NCBI GenBank assembly: GCA_005281725.1
Contig: SSBO01000002.1
Coordinates: forward strand, 138,902 to 202,901
Length of the DNA stretch: 64,000 bases
Origin: Wuchereria bancrofti
Taxonomy: Eukaryota; Nematoda; Chromadorea; Rhabditida; Onchocercidae
Direction: 5' to 3'
Made by a program: the position numbers and the translations under genes. The notes below the pieces were generated by a model. The model ran no database searches. It worked only from the letters and a program-made list of their open reading frames with translations, and was not told the origin of the DNA. Positions 51,301 through 61,688 of the stretch are shown piece by piece. The stretch's first letter is position 1. Each line of letters opens with the position of its first letter.

Positions 51301-54300
51301 TAAAATGAAATTTAAATATATTTTTCATTGTGATATGCTATTTACCATTATTATATGAAAAGAAAAAAATAGAAATGAAATGAAAAATTAAAAAAAACGA
51401 AATGAAATATTTTAAAAATTGGCATCCGTCTTATGCTACTTATCATTTAATATTATCACTTATCACTTATCACTTCTACTACTACTATTAAATAACTTTT
51501 TCCTTCAGTCTGCACGATTAAAGTCAAATTTTGCACCAGAAGAATTATCAAAATTCAACGATTTACTTTTGGCTACTGAAAGTGAAAGTGAAAGAGAAAT
51601 GTAATTTCTTTTATTTCATTTTTTTTTTTCTGTTTTTTAATATATTTATTAGAAATTTTAATATTAGTTGAAAAAAGAAACAATTTTGATATATTATTAT
51701 TGCATAATTCATCAATTATACATATTTCAATAAAGTTAGATTAATTAGTCTTAATGATATTTAAATTTAGGGCAGGGATTAGCAGTTGGCAAGAAATTAA
51801 TTTTAGTGAAACCGGAACTACCGAATCAGCAAAAACGGAACATACAGCTTCTACGGTATGTTATAATACTTATTCAAAAATTGTAAAAATAATTAAACCA
51901 TTTGAACTGCTAGAAATTTTAATGTTTAAAATTCATTCGTTTTAAAGAGTTATATTGGAAGTTTGTTTTCAATATTTTGTTAAAATGAAATTTTAGATTA
52001 AAGAAAAAACTGCTTCACCAGCAATACCAGTAGTTCTGAGGTTTGTTTTAATTTAATTTTCTTCTTTTTTACATGAAATGATGAAATTAAGTTATACTGA
52101 TGAAAATGAAAAATTTTAAAACTTTTTCAAAAAAAAAAAATCTCGAGTTGAGTTTAATAGAACATACATTTCGTCTAATTTGCATCTAATTTGTATTGGT
52201 CTAATTAATAAAATAATTTAAATTAAAAAAAAATTTTTAAAGTTTTATTTGAACAAAAATTTCTTTCGTTCTTTCTTATCACTACTTTACCTTTTTTTTT
52301 TCTTGTTAAATTTATAGCAAAGCTGAAGAAAAATTAAAGAAATCATGCAAACCATTTCTTACTTCACCAGTGGTATTTTTTAAGCAAGAAGTAATTAATA
52401 CAAAACAACAGTAAGTTTTTAAAAATTATCATTTTTGAAAATTTTAAATAAGAAAAAGCATAAATCAAAGACAAAAGTGTTAGTGGGAAAGGATATAAAT
52501 TAAAAATTTTAATAAAATTTGAAATGAACAAATTAAAGGTATGAAAAAGAAAGTAAAGTAAGTGTAAGCAATAAAAATCAAATAATTATAACTTCAGAAA
52601 TTTTTTAATTTACTTTTTTCGTTTTGCAGAACAAAGCAATGTAGCCGGAAAAGACGCACGCAAATACCGCAGCGGAAAAAAACTGGTATTACTCTTATAA
52701 TTTCATACACATTAATGCAAAATTAAATTCATAAAGTTTTTTTTTTCTACCCATAAAGAGGGTAGGGTAGAGAAAAAATGTGGAAAAATTCATGAAATAT
52801 ATATTTGGTCATTGGTCATTTGGTCATTTGGTCAGGGATGTCATTGTGGTCATTGTTAAAAAATGCATTGGGTAAAGAATTATACAAAATACCATTGCCA
52901 GTAAATTTCAATGAACCATTAAGTTTTATACAACGTTTAACTGAATGCTTGGAGTATTCATATTTGATTGATAAAGCAGCAAAAATTAAAAATCCCGCAG
53001 ATCAGGTGAAAATTTTTATAAAAATTTTAACTTTTCTTTTTTTTTTTAAATTTCATGCTGAAATAACACAAAGAAAAAAAAAGAAAGCAATCTGCAAATT
53101 GTTAAAAAAAAAATTTTTTTTTTTGAAAGTTTTTGTTTAAAAATTATAACAAATACATATTTGTGAATGAAAATATTGTAATTTCATTTAAATCAACTAA
53201 TTGTAATTCTGAAACATATTTGAAATTTTTTTTTTTTGGTAAAATAAATTTTTAAAAAATAAATATGCAATGTTTTGTTTATTTATAAAAAAAGATAAAT
53301 TTGAAATGGATAAAAATGATTAGCGTAAAAATTTTTAATTTTGAAAAAAAAAATCTTTTTTTACATATTTTTTTTTTACATTTTTGACATTTTGAAAATT
53401 ATTTTATATTTCCGGAATTTATATGTTTAAATTGTGATAAAAACATATCAATCAAATAAAATTTATGAATTTTGAGATGATTTATGTTGGAACATTTGTT
53501 ATTTCAACACTTTGCAATACGCCATTCCGGACATGCAAACCGTTTAATCCGTTATGGTGTGAAACATTTGAATTTGATCGAATGGCGGATCTTGGCTGGC
53601 GAGCAATTGCGGAACAGGTCTGTGCTAAATTTCATTTTAAAATTTAAAACATTTCTTTATTAGTCATTCAAATTATTCATATTAAAAAGATGAAAAAATA
53701 CGATGCACAATTTTTTCGACTATTTTAAGATTAAATCAAAATAATTTGTTTATTGTTGTTACATTTGATTGATTAATTTTTTTCTTTTTTTTTTGCTTGA
53801 GAAAAGAATTTTATCTTCCTATCAGTTTTACATAAATTTTTTCTTTTACATTTTAGTTACGATATTTTATTTTGCTTTAAAAGATGTTTGAAGGTAAAGT
53901 TATTAGGAAATTAGGAAGTTATTTGACCTTTTGCATGACCTAAATATTAGGATGTTATTTAACCTTTTGCATGACCTAAATATTAGGATGTTATTTAACC
54001 TTTTGCATGACCTAAATATTAGGATGTTATTTAACCTTTTGCATGACCTAAATATTAGGATGTTACTTAACCTTTTGCATGACCTAAATATTAGGATGTT
54101 ATTTAACCTTTTGCATGACCTAAATATTAGGATGTTATTTAACCTTTTGCATGACCTAAATATTAGGATGTTATTTAACCTTTTGCATGACCTAAATATT
54201 AGGATGTTATTTAACCTTTTGCATGACCTAAATATTAGGAAGTTATTTAACCTTTTGCATGATCCAAATTCCACCATTTTTGTAGTCAGTCATTTTTAAT

Positions 54301-57300
54301 TGATTGATAATAAATATTTTATAATTATTGTTGTTAACAATTTTGCTCCTAAGAACATGCGTATTACTTTAAGTTTAGAGTTGATGACGAAATTTTGTTT
54401 GTAAACTTTTTATCTGAGAGATATGATTCAAAATTTCCAAAACTTACCTTTAGGTATAATGCAATGTTTTAAAACTTACCTTCACGTATAATGCAATGTT
54501 TTGAAACTTACCTTCACGTATGATATTAATTTTTGACATTACTTCATTTCAATAAGTTACTAATGTGACATCACAATAAATTCAGTTCTTATTTATTTCT
54601 GCATTCTTCCGGCACGTGTTCTACTTGATCTTACGTCGCGTTTGATCTCACGTTATCGAATTTTCCTTCTTTTAGTCCTCTTTTTTTTACTATTCGTAAC
54701 GTAACAGTTACATAAGTCTAACATAGTTATAATTTAAAAAGTAAAAAAAAAATTTTTGTTTTTCGAATGTAATTTATTCATCGAATATTTCTTTTTTTTT
54801 TTCATGAGAAACAAGTCATATTTCATAGTTTTAAATTTCATATTAAATTAGCAAAATTAAAATTTATAGGTAAGTCATCATCCTCCAATTAGTGCAATTC
54901 ATGCAGAAGGAAATGGATGGATATTAGATGAAGATATCGATGTGCATTCACAATTTCAAGCAACAATTATGAAAATTTTTCCGGAGGGTACAGCTAGCAT
55001 TTTTTTTCCGGTAAAAATTTACAATCTTCTTTTCTTTTTTCAATTTTTAAAATTTTAATTTTTTTAAAAGTGATTTTTTGATTATTACATGTATATATTA
55101 TCATTAGTAAATAATAATTCAAATTTTTTTTTTTTTTTTTTGTAGGAAACAAAATCATTTTATTATTGGACAATGAAAGATATTAAAACGCTTGTGAAAG
55201 GTTTTATTATTGGTCCAATAACGGTGCATAATGAAGGAAATTGTGTTATTATGGTTAAATTCTTTTTTTTTTTTTTTTTGCAAATTTTATAAATGTTACT
55301 ATTAGCACATTGCAGTGATCACATATTTCAATTGCAATTTGATAATTTAGAAGTAATGCAATTTTAAGTTTTTATTAATTCTCACATTTCAGATTTAGGT
55401 TACAAAATATGCTAATCTTTGATCTTTAGAACGTTAGAATCATTTATTAATACTTAGATTGAAATGGATGGCATTTGAATAGTTTAATAGTTAGATTTCA
55501 AAAATAATTGCATCATTAATTCTTATTGTGGAGTGGTATGATTATCTAAAGTTTGTGTAAAAATTCTTCAATTCTTATCAATAAATTATAATAATATTGT
55601 AAAATTGTTATCAATAAATTATAATAATATTGTAAAATTGTTATCAATAAATTATAATAATATTGTAAAATTGTTATCAATAAATTATAATAATATTGTA
55701 AAATTGTTATCAATAAATTATAATAATATTGTAAAATTGTTATCAATAAATTATAATAATATTGTAAAATTGTTATCAATAAATTATAATAATATTGTAA
55801 AATTGTTATCAATAAATTATAATAATATTGTAAAATTGTTATCAATAAATTATAATAATATTGTAAAATTGTTATCAATAAATTATAATAATATTGTGAA
55901 ACTGTTATCAACAAATTATACTAATATTGTAAAAACGGAAAAAGTTGTTTGAATTATTTTAAAAATGCTTATTATTACAGAATGAACCGGATGGCATAAA
56001 TTGCGTATTTAATCTAATTCGACATAAATTTTTCTCAACTGATAATGAACGTACTTTTTCCGGAACAATATATGACAAATTCGGAAAAGAATTATATGGT
56101 TTAACTGGTGATTGGAGCCAGAAATGTATTATAGTAAAAGGAAATGATAAATTTAAGATAATCATTTGATTTATTTTCATAATAAATACACAACATATAC
56201 ATTATATTTTACTACAAATATTTATGAAAAAGAGAAAAAATAATCAGTAAAATTTACAATTCAAAATATTCTATTAAAATTTTAAATTTGTTAAAACCAA
56301 AATTGGATATTAAAGCTTTTTTTTTAAAAAAAAAAAGAAAAAAAGAGGAAATGAGAAGGATTGTAATGCTTATAATTTAGAAATAATGCAACTAATTTTA
56401 AATATTTACTCCATAACTGATCCAATATTCCATTTTCTCAAGTATAAAATACTTTGTTTACTTTTTTTTATTCTTAAATTGATTTAAAAATTAATTAAAA
56501 TCAGAAATGTATTATTAGTAAAATAAAATATGCAAAATTATTTTATAAATATTATCAATTGTTTTTTTTTTTTGCTTTTTCAAAAAGGTCAAGTTATTTG
56601 GTCAAGAAATATGCAACCTAAAGAATCCGAATTAATGTACAATTATACAGCTTTAGCAATTGAACTTAATGAACCAGAAGTTAGTTTTAAATTAGCAAAA
56701 TGAAAAAAAAAAACTTTAAAATTTGATGCACGAAAAGCTAAATTTCAAATATTATAAGCTAAAAAAAAAGTGAATGTTTGTTTATGCTAATATTTTAAGT
56801 TATCATTTCTTATGTTTTTTTTTTTTTTTTAATTTCATTATTACGTTGAAATTTACTTTTCATCCTTTTTTTTTTTTCAAATTTCATCAATTGAATTAAA
56901 TTTTTGCATGAAATACTTTAATTTTATTTAATAGAAATAATATTTCAGGAAGATGTAGCACCAACCGATTCTCGACTTAGACCGGATATGCGTATGATGG
57001 AAAATGGTAATTGGAATGCGGCAAATGAAGAAAAAAAACGCTTAGAAGAAAAGCAACGTATTGATACAAAAAAATATCAGGTTTTGCAGGATTTTTTTTT
57101 TTTATAAAATTGTAAAAATTTAAATATGACCTTTTTTTTTTTCTTGCATACTAATTTTTTACTAATTCATTCACTTCATTTTTTATCACTGAATCATTAA
57201 ACTCTGATATCAAAGATTTCATTAAATTTATATGATTATCAAATTTTTGGCTCCTTGCAATAATGAATTCATCATTTTAACTAAAAGTAAACAATAATTT

Positions 57301-58165
57301 TTGCAAAAATTTCTATACTTTGCACTATCATCACCTAATCTGCTTCTTTTGAAATCAAATATCTTTTTTTTTTCTTTTTTCTATTCTTGACTGATTAATT
57401 TGAAGCAAACGTCTTAAGCTCATCTGATATTCCTGGTTAAAGCTTCTTATTGTTGATTTAATTTTAAAAATATTATTTATTGTAATATAACTAGCAAATA
57501 ATAACACAATTAAGACTTAAGTATTACTCATAACGAAATATAAGAAATATATATTAGCAAAAATTTCTAAATAAGTATATCTTTCGAATGTAATCTGCGC
57601 AAAAGTTCTTTTTTTTTTTTTGGATGGTTCAAAGTGTGCGCAGATGTGACACCTAAAATTCATCTGCTAGGTAGAATAAACTTAAATAAGGATAGCTAAA
57701 TGTCCCTAAATCATAGGTATGTTTAGATGGATTTCTTGTAGATGAGCTTCATCTACCCTAATCTAGGGTAATTGCACTAAAGCTAGTAAGCTTAACCTAC
57801 CCACGATTATATTTCATTTGATCTTTCAGTTAAAATTTGTCGGAATTAGGAAATTCTACCGGAATCATATATTACCATCGTCCGGTATAGCTCATAACAT
57901 CTCAACGTCATCACAAAAATGGAAATTGCAAAGGAAAATATGCATATATATCCATGATTTGTTCCTTCTTTAATTTCAGGAACATTCAACAATTTCAGGT
58001 TTTCAGGATATGTTAGAGAATGGCGAAAAAATAATTGAACGACCAATATGGTTTAAAAAATGTTTTGATCATTGTTGTGGTACACCACGGTATCTTTATC
58101 AAGGTCAATATTGGAAATGTAAAGAAATGAAAGATTGGTCACGTTCGCCGAATATTTTTGATTGA
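48343..58165 (+). CDS. OSBP: Oxysterol-binding protein (PH + ORD)
   Basis: It exchanges sterol and PI4P between membranes at contact sites. Exons: 48343-48500, 49066-49306, 49634-49758, 50001-50142, 50581-50717, 51126-51261, 51509-51600, 51771-51855, 51997-52040, 52318-52410, 52630-52685, 52836-53005, 53477-53617, 54870-55010, 55146-55253, 55981-56125, 56588-56679, 56949-57080, 57980-58165; 807 aa (791 from ATG 48391). Order: short basic N-terminus, PH domain (85-175; [10 protein letters not shown], ending [12 protein letters not shown]), coiled linker (180-345), Ser/Thr- and Lys-rich linker, ORD (437-807). ORD hallmarks: [29 protein letters not shown] (539-546), AIELNE, DSRLRPD, EEKQR, and a C-terminus [17 protein letters not shown] close to mammalian OSBP. 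The usual LLGETYE reads LWCETFE. No canonical FFAT motif is visible, so ER tethering by VAP is uncertain. Exon 16 ends at a weak donor (AAAT|gtatta), the only join that fits phase. Confidence 0.94.
48640..49110 (+). repeat. 160-base tandem array triplicating the OSBP exon 2 acceptor
   Basis: The block TTTTTATGCAG|TATAAATGAT with about 45 following exonic bases occurs with virtual exon starts at 48747, 48906 and 49066; only the last continues into coding sequence. Period 159-160. Upstream copies read into stops (TAA, TGA) after about 30 codons. Confidence 0.92.
52805..52835 (+). repeat. TTTGGTCA octamer repeat forming the OSBP exon 12 acceptor
   Basis: GGTCA recurs at 52807, 52814, 52822 and 52830; the last is GGTCAG, the acceptor itself. 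A further GGTCA at 52848 lies in the exon. The usual pyrimidine tract is replaced by the repeat. Confidence 0.8.
53900..54270. repeat. 36-base minisatellite, about ten units, OSBP intron 13
   Basis: The unit contains TTGCATGACCTAAATATTAG and GATGTTATTTAACCTT. TGACCTAAATA is perfect nine times from 53936 at 36-base steps, then decays. Because 36 is divisible by three, both strands show long spurious frames (units [12 protein letters not shown] and [12 protein letters not shown]). Confidence 0.97.
55565..55935. repeat. 33-base minisatellite, about ten units, OSBP intron 15
   Basis: The unit is TTATCAATAAATTATAATAA then TATTGTAAAATTG, almost perfect, with three changes in the last two units. 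The 33-base period gives spurious frames on both strands ([11 protein letters not shown]). Confidence 0.97.
57594..57770 (+). other. Cluster of dyads in OSBP intron 18
   Basis: Three inverted repeats lie close together: TCTGCGCA (57594-57601) with TGCGCAGA (57637-57644); GTAGATGA-gct-TCATCTAC (57738-57756); TACCCTA-atc-TAGGGTA (57754-57770), the last two overlapping by three bases. The segment to about 57.93 kb is GC-richer than other introns here. It could be an intron-hosted structured RNA or a degenerate foldback element. Confidence 0.5.
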
Positions 58166-58225
58166 AAATAAAATGATTTATCAGTTGTAAATTTTTTTTG
58201 TTTTAATTTTTCATTTAAATAATTG

Positions 58226-58231
58226 AATAAA
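58226..58231 (+). terminator. Candidate AATAAA polyadenylation signal of OSBP
   Basis: AATAAA 61 bases after the OSBP stop. A second AATAAA lies at 58167-58172, only two bases after the stop and less likely. Confidence 0.5.
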
Positions 58232-58410
58232 TAAATGCATATGAATAAACGAATATTTATTGCAATTTATTGGAAAAAAAAACAAAAAAAAGTTTTAACA
58301 AAAAATTTAACTTTAAAAAAAATTTAACAAAAAAATTCAACAATTTAGAAGCAGTGCAAAAATAGCATCAATAAGTTTAAAAAAAAAATTGTAAAATGTT
58401 ATTTTGTCGT

Positions 58411-59030
58411 AACATACGTATGTATAATTGACGAATCATCCACGACGCATTTTTTTGCAGTTAGCTTGACAAATTCAACTCTTTTGCATTTTTGCAAATT
58501 AAATTTATTTGTTTTGAAAAGTTTCATTAGTAGAAAGTTTTTCTTCCCTTGTAAATTCTGTAGTAATTTATCGTGGAATATTCCAGTGTGAAATTGAAAA
58601 TCACAAGTGCGGAATATAAAATGATGTGACCTTTAACCTTGCATGTTTGTCTATATCCCTCTTAAAAGAAAGGAAATCTCGAATTGCCGTGAATATGACG
58701 ACATATACATATGTTTGTTTGGAGAATTATTTCATATTTTAAATTTTTCGGACGACAAAGGGTGCCATTGGAGGACGAGTTCCAGCCGAGAGTTCACTTC
58801 CTCGATGTACTTATCATATTATCATTCTCGTCTTATCATCAGGATGAAATACCCTTGATAATAACGTTACTTTGTGATTTCTTCTTTGTGACGCGCTGTA
58901 TTCAATGAATTGTGGTCTTAAAAAAACTTTCTAGAAACGTTTGATTGCATATTTTTGTTTTAGTTTAAAATCTTTTGTACGAAATTTGCTATAATTTATT
59001 ATTAATATAATTTTTAATTTCTCAATTTTA
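58411..59030 (+). repeat. Copy 2 of the 0.6-kb inverted repeat
   Basis: Inverted relative to copy 1 at 9605-10223, with 48.2 kb between the inner ends. The 65-codon frame here is 58711-58908. The overlapping 71-codon frame at 58643-58858 is not conserved: copy 1 has TAG where this copy has TGG. Identity falls beyond about 58970. Confidence 0.9.
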
Positions 59031-59333
59031 CTTCGTTACAACAAATCAACAACATAGCATTTATTTATTTTCCTTTTTTTTTTCTTTTTTTTTGTTTTTG
59101 AAATTTCTGGTGAATTTCCAAAAATTTTTTAGCTAATTTTGACATGCTTTTTCGATATTTCTATTGTTTATAATTTCATTTTAGCTATTAATTTTGCGTT
59201 TCATTCTATTAGATAATTTAAAAATCATTAATGATAAAAGTTATTTAACTCAAGTTTCAAGTAGATAAATTAGAATAAATTTATCAAATCTTTCTGATAA
59301 GTGATCGTACGTCATTTGCTTTTCTATTTTTAG

Positions 59334-59444
59334 CCGTATTCTGTGACAAATACGGAATTATACAGTCCAACATGTTATACTTTATATTACACATATGTTT
59401 ATATTACACGTACGCCTTTACGTGAATCACTGTCTTACTGCTGA
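59334..59444 (+). CDS. Isolated exon-like block, 36 codons then stop
   Basis: I do not recognise it. After a good acceptor (ctatttttag) the frame reads PYSVTNTELYSPTC...RESLSYC and stops at TGA. The segment is less AT-biased than its neighbours. CCGTATT/AATACGG forms a dyad at its start. No upstream exon with matching phase was found, so it may be chance. Confidence 0.15.
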   Translation, partial: PYSVTNTELYSPTCYTLYYTYVYITRTPLRESLSYC

Positions 59445-60726
59445 CCTATCTATCATAAAGTGAACTTTTACGAAAGCTATTAAAATCGAAAATCCGTTAT
59501 GTTTTTGAATTCTTTCAAATTTCAAATATTTTAATTTATTCATTGATTATTAATCATTCTATAGAATTTATTGTTATCACAATTAATTTGAAAAATGCGA
59601 AAAATGCAATTTCTTTAAAGAGAAAAGCGGTGAATTAATTGATCAGACTATTTCTCATATACTTTTCGAGTCTTTAAAATATAGAAAAAATTAAATTTCC
59701 AAACTTTTTTAATAAAATTCTTTGAAATTCGATGGTCAATTAATCATCACTTAGTAGTACCTTTCATATATATCTTAGATGTTTCATTTTTTTTTTCTTT
59801 TTACAAAAAATTTTTTCATTTGATAACACCAATTACATCAGAACATTAAAATTTTCGTCTCAGAAAAATAATATTTCGCAAAAAAAAAAAAAAAATGAAA
59901 AAAAAGCAAAGAAAAAAGCTTGAATTTTATTTTGAAATATTGAAAAAAAAAATATGGAAATCTTTTCATCATTTACTATTTTCTGAAACAAAAAATTAAA
60001 ACATACAATTGTTCGTGAATTGCATAATCGATTACGAAATATATAATCGATTAAGAAATGATTACAAAACATATAAATCAATTATCAAATGATGAAATTT
60101 ATAATTGATTATATTAAATTTAACATATGTACTCTGCTTCTTCATTAATTTCCAGAATGATTGAATGAAAAAAAACAAAACAAAACAAAACGAATATTAA
60201 ACTTTAAATTCTTTTATCTTTGCGTTTATCCAATAAATCAATTCCAATTTTTTTTTTTTTTTTTTGTATTTATTAAAATTAGGAAAATCCCTCCTCTTAT
60301 CTCCCTTCCAAATGAAACAGCAAATATATATATTAATGTATATATAAATTTGCCGCTCTGCTAATACAAACATCCGTCTTCCAATTCTAACAACAAACGC
60401 TTCCTTTTAACAATCTTTCATCTCTCTCCTTCTCTCTCTCTCTCTCTCTCCCTCTTTCCCTCTCTCTCTCTTACCCTCTTATTTCATTTTCTTTTTCCAG
60501 CTGCAAAAATAAGTTGTGAAGTAGCACTCTTTGCATTTCAAAACTCATCGATTCTTTCATTATTTCTCATTTTTCTATCAGTTAGTCATAAAAAAATTTT
60601 TTAAATTTTATTAAAAATCTTCCTTTTCTTCTCTTTTTTTCGTTTTCCGTACTATTTTTTCTTGCGCTATATACCGCTTATCTTTTCCGCTCCATTTCTT
60701 TCACTTTTAAAATTACTCATCTCAAC

Positions 60727-60800
60727 AATTACACATACACACACATACATACACATACACACACACATACACACACATACATATACACACACACATGAAA
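60727..60800. repeat. (AC)n microsatellite
   Basis: ACACAC and ACATAC units over about 70 bases. Confidence 0.9.
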
Positions 60801-60837
60801 TCATTAGTTTCATTCATATTTTCATAATTCATATGAA

Positions 60838-60955
60838 AAGAGGCGGAACGGACGCGTGCGGAACGTGGCATGAACATCTGGTGCGGAAAGAAATGAATGT
60901 AGAACGATACGAAAGCGCAAAATGTATTACGTGCTGGTTTAGATGTGTTAGTAAA
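60838..60955. other. GC-rich, CpG-rich patch
   Basis: About half G+C against roughly a quarter nearby, with GCGGAACGGACGCGTGCGG and several CpGs. On the minus strand a frame of about 57 codons is open through it (...FCAFVSFYIHFFPHQMF...RSARVRSASF...). It may be an exon, a promoter or an unmethylated element; I do not recognise the peptide. Confidence 0.35.
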
Positions 60956-61409
60956 TTTAATTACTAACCATTAGCATATGTAAAATTTGACAAAAAATTG
61001 AATATGAAGATAAAGACGGAAAATAATAGAAGCGGAAAATAATTTGTTACCAACAAATATGCAAAAGGATGATTAAATTTATCCAAATTTGCTTACAAAT
61101 TAAAAGAGCAATGATCAACATAAAATAATTTCAATTTCAACTATGAAGAGAAACTTAAAATGGATTTTTGAAATTACTTCATTCCGAGAGCATTAATTCA
61201 CTGCCTAGAATTTGCCAAGATTATTCGGTTATAAATTTTACAAATTCATTTTTGAATAGTTTAATTATTACGGACTCAAAAAAAAAAAAAAAAAAAAAAA
61301 CTTCGTTTCATTATCTCTTAAATATCACAAACAAAAGGCGTAGAAAATTTGCCAAACTTTTGCTTCTTTTATCAATTCACTTAAACGAAACATACACATT
61401 TTTCACGTT

Positions 61410-61463
61410 AACTTACCTTCTTACTTACTTATTTACTTACTTACTTACTTATTTACTTACTTG
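61410..61463. repeat. (TTAC)n tetranucleotide tract
   Basis: TTACTTACTTATTTACTTAC-type repeat with occasional TTAT units. Confidence 0.9.
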
Positions 61464-61529
61464 CTATTATTTACATCTGTTTAGCATAATTATATTCTAA
61501 TACAAATTGTATGAATTTTAAACAATTAT

Positions 61530-61688
61530 TCAACATTCTCCGACAATAAATCGAATTATTTCCGAATTGTAAAAAATGATTTTATTTCTTTCTTCATAGC
61601 ACGAAAGAATAGAAAGAATGCATATCATCAATTGAAGGATAAAATTTGCGCCGTTCAATTGCGCCATTATTACTTCGTGATAGTATTG
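61530..61688 (-). CDS. Short exon-like block with two open frames
   Basis: After a good acceptor (caattttag, exon from 61688) two minus-strand frames stay open. One, needing one base from a previous exon, reads ILSRSNNGAIERRKFYPSID...YSFVL and stops at 61594. The other has ATG at 61667 and reads MAQLNGANFILQLMICILSI...FIVGEC to 61530, with a signal-peptide-like hydrophobic stretch. I do not recognise either. It could be a terminal exon of a gene starting to the right, a 45-aa secreted peptide, or chance. Confidence 0.25.
   Translation of the reverse strand, partial: QYYHEVIMAQLNGANFILQLMICILSILSCYEERNKIIFYNSEIIRFIVGEC

Noticed and set aside
53903..54299. Long frames on both strands encoding 12-residue repeats
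   Set aside because: They come from the 36-base minisatellite inside OSBP intron 13; the flanking exons join in phase without it.
55546..55952. Long frames on both strands encoding 11-residue repeats
   Set aside because: They come from the 33-base minisatellite inside OSBP intron 15, and neither frame matches the exon phases.
58643..58858. 71-codon frame in repeat copy 2
   Set aside because: Copy 1 has a stop (TAG for TGG) in this frame, while the overlapping 65-codon frame is intact in both.
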